From the NCBI GenBank assembly GCA_012511375.1, contig JAAZGF010000011.1, positions 1-9,230 on the forward strand: 9,230 bases of DNA, read 5' to 3'. The notes under the pieces were generated by a model, which was not told the DNA's origin, did no database searches, and saw only the letters and a program-made list of their open reading frames with translations. The stretch's first letter is position 1. Each line of letters begins with the position of its first letter. The DNA is from Candidatus Dojkabacteria bacterium. GTDB lineage: Bacteria > Patescibacteriota > Dojkabacteria > SC72. Made by a program: the position numbers and the translations under genes. This document shows positions 5,467 to 9,230 of the stretch, in pieces.

Positions 5467-6432
5467 TTATGAACCTTTTATATTAATTCCGTATTCTGTT
5501 AATAGTTCTAAAACTTCATTTAATGACTTATTCCCAAACCCAGGAAGGTTTAATAATTCAGTTGCAGTTGTATTCTTCAAGTCTGATACTGTTTTAAAAC
5601 CTCCTGTTAAAAGACCCGTTTTAGATCTCTTAGAGATAGGTAGCTCTTCAATTTTCCATCCTCCTATTTCATCATCTTCTTGTTCTGTTTCCTCCTCTTC
5701 TAACTCCACTTTATTTGCCTCCTCTTCTAACTCAACTACTTCTTTTTCTGACATTCCCATAGCAATCATAACCTTACCTGCAAATTCTTGAAGTATTTTA
5801 GAAGAGGTAATCAATGCGTCTTTGGGAGTAACACTACCATCAGTAGTAACTCCTATTAAAACAGCATCCAAATCTGTTTCTTGTCCTTTTCTAGCCTGTT
5901 CTACACTCATACTGACTCTTTCTATTGGAGAGAAATCACAATCTAAAGGTATTAAACCAACCACTTTTCTTTCAGTCTCATTAATATTTTTATATCCTAC
6001 ACCTGACTCTACAGTGATTTCCATATCTAATTTAGAAGAAGAATCTGTTAATTCTGCTATTACAATATCTTTATTAACAATCTCTAAATCTCCCACAACC
6101 TCTATATCTCCTGCTGTTACAATTTTTCTACCAGTAACATTTAATTTACACTTAAACTCATCAGCTAACTCTGTTTTAAACTTAACATCTTTAAGATTTA
6201 ACAAAATTTCTACAACTGTTTCCTTAATACCATCAATCGTTGAATACTCGTGGTCCACTCCCTTTATCTGAACAGCAGTTATTCCAGTACCCCTCAAGCT
6301 AGAGTAGAGGATTCTTCTTAGAGCATTTCCTAAAGTATGTCCATAACCTCTTGGCAGTGGTGAAATCTCAAAGAGACCGTAATTATCCTTCTCTTCTTTT
6401 ATTGTAACCTTTATATCTTTAAATGCTTCCAT
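5467..6432 (-). CDS. rpoA: DNA-directed RNA polymerase alpha subunit
   Basis: Scaffold for assembly of core RNA polymerase; its C-terminal domain contacts UP-element DNA and activators. 321 aa, normal length. The N-terminal domain (about 1-225) carries PLPRGYGHTLGNALRRILYS (25-44) and DGIKETVVEILLNLK (67-81). An acidic linker (about 230-256) follows, containing a nine-residue repeat (ELEEEANKV, then ELEEEETEQ). The C-terminal domain (about 262-317) ends in a helix-hairpin-helix, LPGFGNKSLNEVLELL (296-311). At the DNA-binding surface, E. coli R265, G296, K298 and S299 correspond to R269, G300, K302 and S303, but N268 and C269 are T272 and G273 in my hand alignment. The ATG lies 17 nt after rpsD in AT-rich sequence without an SD. 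Confidence 0.97.
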   Translation of the reverse strand: MEAFKDIKVTIKEEKDNYGLFEISPLPRGYGHTLGNALRRILYSSLRGTGITAVQIKGVDHEYSTIDGIKETVVEILLNLKDVKFKTELADEFKCKLNVTGRKIVTAGDIEVVGDLEIVNKDIVIAELTDSSSKLDMEITVESGVGYKNINETERKVVGLIPLDCDFSPIERVSMSVEQARKGQETDLDAVLIGVTTDGSVTPKDALITSSKILQEFAGKVMIAMGMSEKEVVELEEEANKVELEEEETEQEDDEIGGWKIEELPISKRSKTGLLTGGFKTVSDLKNTTATELLNLPGFGNKSLNEVLELLTEYGINIKGS

Positions 6433-6449
6433 TTAGATTTTAATTAAAA

Positions 6450-7061
6450 TTATCTAGAGTAGAACTCTATTATTAAGTTCTCCTTAATTCCTTCATCCAT
6501 ATCATCCCTTACTGGTAATCTCACTATCTTACAAGATACTCCTTTTGTTTCTATCCAATCTGGAGTTTCAAATAGTTTAGAGGAAGGAGCTAACTTTGCC
6601 TTAATCAACTCTACCGTATCTCCTTCTTTTACTTCTAAAGAGGGAATAGTCATTTTCTCCCCATTTAACTTTACATGTCCATGTGTTACATACTGTCTTG
6701 CGGAAGCTCTAGATGATGCTAATCCTGCAAGATAGATTACATTATCCAATCTTAGTTCTAATATTCTAAGTAATTCTAATCCTTTGTCTGTATTGTATAA
6801 CTTCGATCTCCTATCAGCTTCCTTGTATACTATCTTCATTTTCTTCTCTCTTAACCCGTATGTTCTTTTTACTTTCTGTTTCTCTCTTAATTGAAAACCA
6901 TAGTTAGATAATCTAGCTCTCCTTTTATTGCCATGCTGCCCTGGAGGAAAAGGTTTCCTAATTATACCTGCTTTATCAGAGAATGATCTTGCTCCTTTAA
7001 GATACAAATTTACACCTTCTCTTCTACTTAGTTTTTCTTTTGGTCCTGTATGTCTTCCCAT
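6450..7061 (-). CDS. rpsD: 30S ribosomal protein S4 (uS4), zinc-free form
   Basis: Primary 16S rRNA-binding assembly protein at the mRNA entry site. 203 aa, normal length. The N-terminal part lacks the four-cysteine zinc motif and carries KPFPPGQHGNKRRARLSNYG (36-55) followed by QLREKQKVKRTYGL. The S4 RNA-binding domain is at about 101-164 (LELRLDNVIYLAGLASSRASARQ, HGHVKLNG). The C-terminus, ENLIIEFYSR, is typical. It sits between rpsK and rpoA, the classical alpha-operon place. No SD; start context AATAAATG. Confidence 0.97.
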   Translation of the reverse strand: MGRHTGPKEKLSRREGVNLYLKGARSFSDKAGIIRKPFPPGQHGNKRRARLSNYGFQLREKQKVKRTYGLREKKMKIVYKEADRRSKLYNTDKGLELLRILELRLDNVIYLAGLASSRASARQYVTHGHVKLNGEKMTIPSLEVKEGDTVELIKAKLAPSSKLFETPDWIETKGVSCKIVRLPVRDDMDEGIKENLIIEFYSR

Positions 7062-7081
7062 TTATTATTTGTATTAATTAA

Positions 7082-7474
7082 TTATTTTCTAGGAGTTTTC
7101 CTTGGTCTACAACCATTGTGCGGTATTGGTGTTCTATCCGCTAACATTGTAATTCTTAAGCCTGCTGAATCCAAACCTTTAACAGCTGCATTCCTTCCAG
7201 ATCCTGGTCCTTTTACAAAAACTCTTACCTCTCTAAGACCGTATTTTTTAATAACTCTCTCTGCAACATCCATAGCTGCCTTAGTAGCTGCAAAAGCCGT
7301 ACTCCTTCTTGCTCCTTTAAAACCAACCATTGCAGGGCTTCCTTGTCCTAATACCTTCCCTTCTTCATCTGTCAAACTGATTATAGTGTTGTTAAACGTG
7401 GATTGAATAATTGCAACACCACTTTGTACATTTCTCTTCTCTTTCTTTTTTGTTTTCTCTGTCGTTTTTGCCAT
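7082..7474 (-). CDS. rpsK: 30S ribosomal protein S11 (uS11)
   Basis: Small-subunit platform protein lining the E-site mRNA path. 130 aa, normal length. Identified by GVAIIQSTFNNTIISLTD (19-36), GFKGARRSTAFAA (51-63), KGPGSGRNAA (88-97) and the near-invariant TPIPHNGCRPRK end. A Lys-rich N-terminal arm (residues 3-14) precedes the core. The ATG lies 5 nt after the rpsM stop with no SD, so coupling by termination-reinitiation is plausible. Confidence 0.97.
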   Translation of the reverse strand: MAKTTEKTKKKEKRNVQSGVAIIQSTFNNTIISLTDEEGKVLGQGSPAMVGFKGARRSTAFAATKAAMDVAERVIKKYGLREVRVFVKGPGSGRNAAVKGLDSAGLRITMLADRTPIPHNGCRPRKTPRK

Positions 7475-7479
7475 ATATT

Positions 7480-7863
7480 TTATGTTTTGTCTAAAGTACG
7501 TTTAAGACCACCAACTGGCTTTCCTCTTCCTTTTCGAGTTCTTGCATTATGCCTCGTTCGCTGACCTCTAACAGGTAATCCTAATTTATGCCTTATTCCA
7601 CGATAGCTTCTAATATCTTTCATCCTTTTTATATCTCTGTATATACCCTGTCTTAATTCTCCTTCTACCTTGTAATTCGTTTCAATATATTTCCTGACTA
7701 TATCAAGCTCATTCTCTGTCATATTTTTAACTAATATGTTTTTATCAATATTTGTATCAATACAAAGCTGCTTTGCCTTTTTCTCTCCAATACCATAAAT
7801 CCCCATTAAGGAGACCCATAACTTCTTGTCATTTGATATTTCTACTCCTGCTACTCTTGCCAT
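7480..7863 (-). CDS. rpsM: 30S ribosomal protein S13 (uS13)
   Basis: Small-subunit head protein that bridges to the large subunit and contacts P-site tRNA. 127 aa, normal length. Shows MARVAGVEISNDKK (1-14), the YGIGEKKAK helix-two-turn-helix segment (23-31), RDIKRMKDIRSYRGIRHKLG (75-94) and LPVRGQRTRHNARTRKG (95-111), with a basic C-terminal tail. The start is 25 nt after rpmJ in an AT-rich spacer containing TTAATTAAT, with context TCTAAATG and no SD. Confidence 0.97.
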   Translation of the reverse strand: MARVAGVEISNDKKLWVSLMGIYGIGEKKAKQLCIDTNIDKNILVKNMTENELDIVRKYIETNYKVEGELRQGIYRDIKRMKDIRSYRGIRHKLGLPVRGQRTRHNARTRKGRGKPVGGLKRTLDKT

Positions 7864-7888
7864 TTAGATAAAAATATATTAATTAAAT

Positions 7889-8005
7889 TTAACCCTGTCT
7901 TTGTTTATGCTTTGGGTCTTTCTTACAGTACACATATACTCTGTTTTTCCTTTTTACTACATAGCATTCCGGACACCTTTTTTTTGTTGAAGCATGTACT
8001 TTCAT
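7889..8005 (-). CDS. rpmJ: 50S ribosomal protein L36 (bL36)
   Basis: Smallest large-subunit protein; it folds around one zinc ion. 38 aa, the same length as E. coli L36. Starts MKVHASTKKRCPEC and ends DPKHKQRQG, both diagnostic. The zinc ligands C11, C14, C27 and H33 are all present, so this is the zinc-binding form. The ATG lies 6 nt after the infA stop with no SD, so translation is probably coupled to infA. It is in its usual place between infA and rpsM. Confidence 0.96.
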   Translation of the reverse strand: MKVHASTKKRCPECYVVKRKNRVYVYCKKDPKHKQRQG

Positions 8006-8011
8006 TTTTCT

Positions 8012-8245
8012 TTATTTCATATATCTATATGTTATACGACCCTTCTCTTTATCATAGGGTGTTATTTCAATCTTTACTTTATCACCCTCTAAAATACGAA
8101 TATAGTTCATTCTCATCCTTCCAGAGAGATAGCCAATAACTTCATGCTTGGCCCCCTCAACATCTACCTCTATTACAAATTTAGTATTTGGAAGGCATTC
8201 CTTAACTATGCCATCAAATTCAAAAACCTTTTTACTTTCTTTCAT
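8012..8245 (-). CDS. infA: Translation initiation factor IF-1
   Basis: OB-fold protein that binds the 30S A site during initiation. 77 aa (usual 70-75), with a short Lys-rich start. Family features: FEFDGIVKECLPNTKFVIEV (8-27), GYLSGRMRMNYIRILEGDKVKIEITPYD (38-65) and the closing KGRITYRY (68-75). It is the first gene of the operon and the only gene here with a recognisable SD: AAGGA ends 9 nt before the ATG. Confidence 0.96.
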   Translation of the reverse strand: MKESKKVFEFDGIVKECLPNTKFVIEVDVEGAKHEVIGYLSGRMRMNYIRILEGDKVKIEITPYDKEKGRITYRYMK

Positions 8246-8254
8246 ACTATATCG

Positions 8255-8259
8255 TCCTT
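8255..8259 (-). promoter_or_regulatory. Shine-Dalgarno site of infA
   Basis: The minus strand reads AAAAAGGAC; the AAGGA core ends 9 nt before the infA ATG. It matters because the genes downstream in this operon show no comparable site, so ribosome recruitment by anti-SD pairing may be concentrated at the operon head. Confidence 0.6.
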
Positions 8260-8284
8260 TTTGGATGTAAATAGAATCCTCAGA

Positions 8285-8313
8285 ATTATATCAAAGGAAC
8301 ACTTTTAATTCAA
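8285..8313 (-). promoter_or_regulatory. Extended -10 promoter of the infA-rpsI operon
   Basis: -35 TTGAAT (8313-8308, 4 of 6), 17-bp spacer, -10 TATAAT (8290-8285) preceded by TGA, giving an extended -10. The sequence upstream of the -35 is AT-rich and could act as an UP element. The predicted start near 8278 gives a leader of about 32 nt carrying the infA SD. This is the strongest promoter match in the window. Confidence 0.8.
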
Positions 8314-8330
8314 CAAAATATAGTCAAATT

Positions 8331-8345
8331 GGGTAATTTACACCC
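8331..8345. repeat. Small inverted repeat upstream of the infA promoter
   Basis: GGGT and ACCC arms (8331-8334 and 8342-8345) flank a 7-nt AT-rich centre. It lies between the adk terminator and the infA -35. It could be an operator half-site pair or chance; no U-run follows on either strand. Confidence 0.25.
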
Positions 8346-8371
8346 TAATAAAGAGACATGGAAAGCATAGC

Positions 8372-8404
8372 AAAAAAAAAGGTTATTTACAAGTTTAGAA
8401 CCTT
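8372..8404 (-). terminator. Intrinsic terminator after adk
   Basis: AAGGTT in the last adk codons (8404-8399) pairs with AACCTT after the stop (8384-8379), with a 14-nt loop, followed at once by a run of nine T (8380-8372). The stem is short (6 bp) and AT-rich, but the T-run is long and the next gene has its own promoter. It would end the secY-adk transcript. Confidence 0.6.
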
Positions 8405-9034
8405 AATTACTTCTTCATGTATTTCTTCTATTCCCGGTCTAGCATCAACTTCTATATATATCCCTCTTTTCCTATACTCTTCAATTATTGGTTCTATTGT
8501 TCTTTGATCTTCCAATAATCTCTGCCTTATATTATAGTCTTTATCATCCTCCCTTTGCGATAAGATAGTTCCACATTCATCACAGTATCCTTCTTTCTTC
8601 TCTTTTTTGTACTTAGCATTGAAAATAGCACCACAGTTAATACATACCCTTCTTAAAGAAAGTCTTTCTACTGCGGTTTGTTCGTCTAGTTTGAAGTAAA
8701 GGAATTTATCTAATTCTCTTGCCTGCTTCTCTAAGAATTTATCAAACATTATTATTTGACCAACATCTCTTACTACTGAAACAAACAACCAATTCTTACT
8801 ATTATCAAACCTCGTAATCCATCTATCTAACATTTTATACGTAAGTTCGTTAGGAACCCAAAAACCTTTAGACCAACTTCGATGAGCTGTAACAGCATCT
8901 ATATCCCCTTCTGAAAACATTGTACGAAACATTTCTCCCGTACCAATTACTTGGAACCCAAATTTGGAAGATAACAGCTCTGCTTGAGTGTCTTTTCCAC
9001 TACCTGCAGGACCGTGTATGAGTATTGTTTTCAT
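8387..9034 (-). CDS. adk: Adenylate kinase with zinc-type LID
   Basis: Interconverts ATP plus AMP and two ADP. 215 aa, normal for the long bacterial form. The P-loop is GPAGSGKDTQ (8-17), followed by GTGEMFRT (31-38, usually STGDMLR) and the AMP-lid-like GFWVPNELTYKML (57-69). The LID holds four cysteines in two C-x2-C pairs (C131, C134, C151, C154), fit for structural zinc. The C-terminus has IRQRLLEDQRTIEPIIEEY (169-187) and a late Asp (D197). Odd: the usual GFPRT AMP-binding motif reads SVVRDVGQ (86-93), keeping the Arg (R89) but losing Gly-Phe-Pro. The secY-adk context supports adenylate kinase; a related nucleoside monophosphate kinase is less likely. No SD; the start lies 17 nt after secY. 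Confidence 0.9.
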   Translation of the reverse strand: MKTILIHGPAGSGKDTQAELLSSKFGFQVIGTGEMFRTMFSEGDIDAVTAHRSWSKGFWVPNELTYKMLDRWITRFDNSKNWLFVSVVRDVGQIIMFDKFLEKQARELDKFLYFKLDEQTAVERLSLRRVCINCGAIFNAKYKKEKKEGYCDECGTILSQREDDKDYNIRQRLLEDQRTIEPIIEEYRKRGIYIEVDARPGIEEIHEEVIKVLNL

Positions 9035-9051
9035 ATATACAGAACAGAATA

Positions 9052-9230
9052 TTAAAGATACTTATCATAACTTCTCACAGAGACCATAGACTCTACCTCT
9101 CTCTTTATATCAAGAGCTACACCTACAACTATTAATAGACCAGTACCTGAAAATACTACTGCTGTTATCAAACCAGTCCTTACGAATATATCTGGCAATA
9201 TTGATAAGGTTGCTAGGAAAAGAGCACCTA
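9052..9230 (-). CDS. secY: Protein translocase subunit SecY, C-terminal end only
   Basis: Channel subunit of the SecYEG translocon in the inner membrane. Only the last 59 codons are visible: the final transmembrane helix region, with LSILPDIF, then TGLLIVVGVALDIKREVES and the short cytosolic tail VRSYDKYL. The LIVVGVALD block and the R-x-Y end are typical of SecY. It lies immediately before adk, the standard spc-operon order. The N-terminal nine-tenths are outside the window. Confidence 0.93.
   Translation of the reverse strand, partial: GALFLATLSILPDIFVRTGLITAVVFSGTGLLIVVGVALDIKREVESMVSVRSYDKYL

Noticed and set aside
1..9230. Possible UGA recoding (as in Gracilibacteria), suggested by the absence of TGA stops
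   Set aside because: No TGA occurs inside any of the genes at conserved Gly or Trp positions; with 14 stops the lack of TGA is explained by AT bias toward TAA.
1..9230. CRISPR arrays, tRNA genes, insertion sequences, phage genes
   Set aside because: No regularly spaced repeats, cloverleaf-like sequences with TTC-loop motifs, transposase motifs or phage proteins were found on either strand.

Overview
The window is strongly AT-rich and bacterial. It reads as a piece of a reduced-genome bacterium, most likely of the Candidate Phyla Radiation (CPR/Patescibacteria). That placement is an inference from several things seen together: tightly packed ribosomal genes that mostly lack Shine-Dalgarno (SD) sites, no map gene between adk and infA, a zinc-free uS4, a very small RNase P RNA, and a DUF4349 membrane protein beside the ribosomal operon. 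The reading frames fit the standard bacterial code. Thirteen of the 14 visible stop codons are TAA, one is TAG, and none is TGA.

Layout. Positions 1-1812 (minus strand) hold the tRNA queuosine genes queA and tgt. The tgt start follows directly on the queA stop, and tgt runs off the left edge. From 1862 to 2812 (plus strand) is fmt, methionyl-tRNA formyltransferase, divergent from queA across a spacer of about 50 bp. From about 3078 to 2779 (minus) is rnpB, the RNase P RNA, which overlaps the 3' end of fmt tail to tail. From 4002 to 3091 (minus) is a DUF4349 membrane protein with its own sigma70-type promoter; the rnpB promoter is embedded in its 3' end. From 8245 to 4080 (minus) is one long translation/transcription operon in the classical spc-alpha order: infA, rpmJ, rpsM, rpsK, rpsD, rpoA, rplQ, rplM, rpsI. 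Right of it are adk and the 3' end of secY, also on the minus strand. A probable terminator after adk and a strong extended -10 promoter before infA separate the secY-adk unit from the infA-rpsI unit.

Functional picture. Everything recognised except the DUF4349 protein, SecY and Adk serves the translation apparatus: ribosomal proteins, IF1, initiator tRNA formylation, tRNA 5' maturation and anticodon wobble modification. RpoA sits among the ribosomal genes, as usual.

No mobile element, CRISPR array, phage gene or obviously novel multi-gene system is visible. The most interesting points are the stripped-down RNase P RNA (no P15-P17, no L15 GGU tRNA-CCA contact, no P18), its overlap with the fmt coding sequence, near-leaderless divergent promoters between queA and fmt, a divergent QueA/Tgt pair, AT-rich SD-less gene junctions, and a charged C-terminal tail on bL17.
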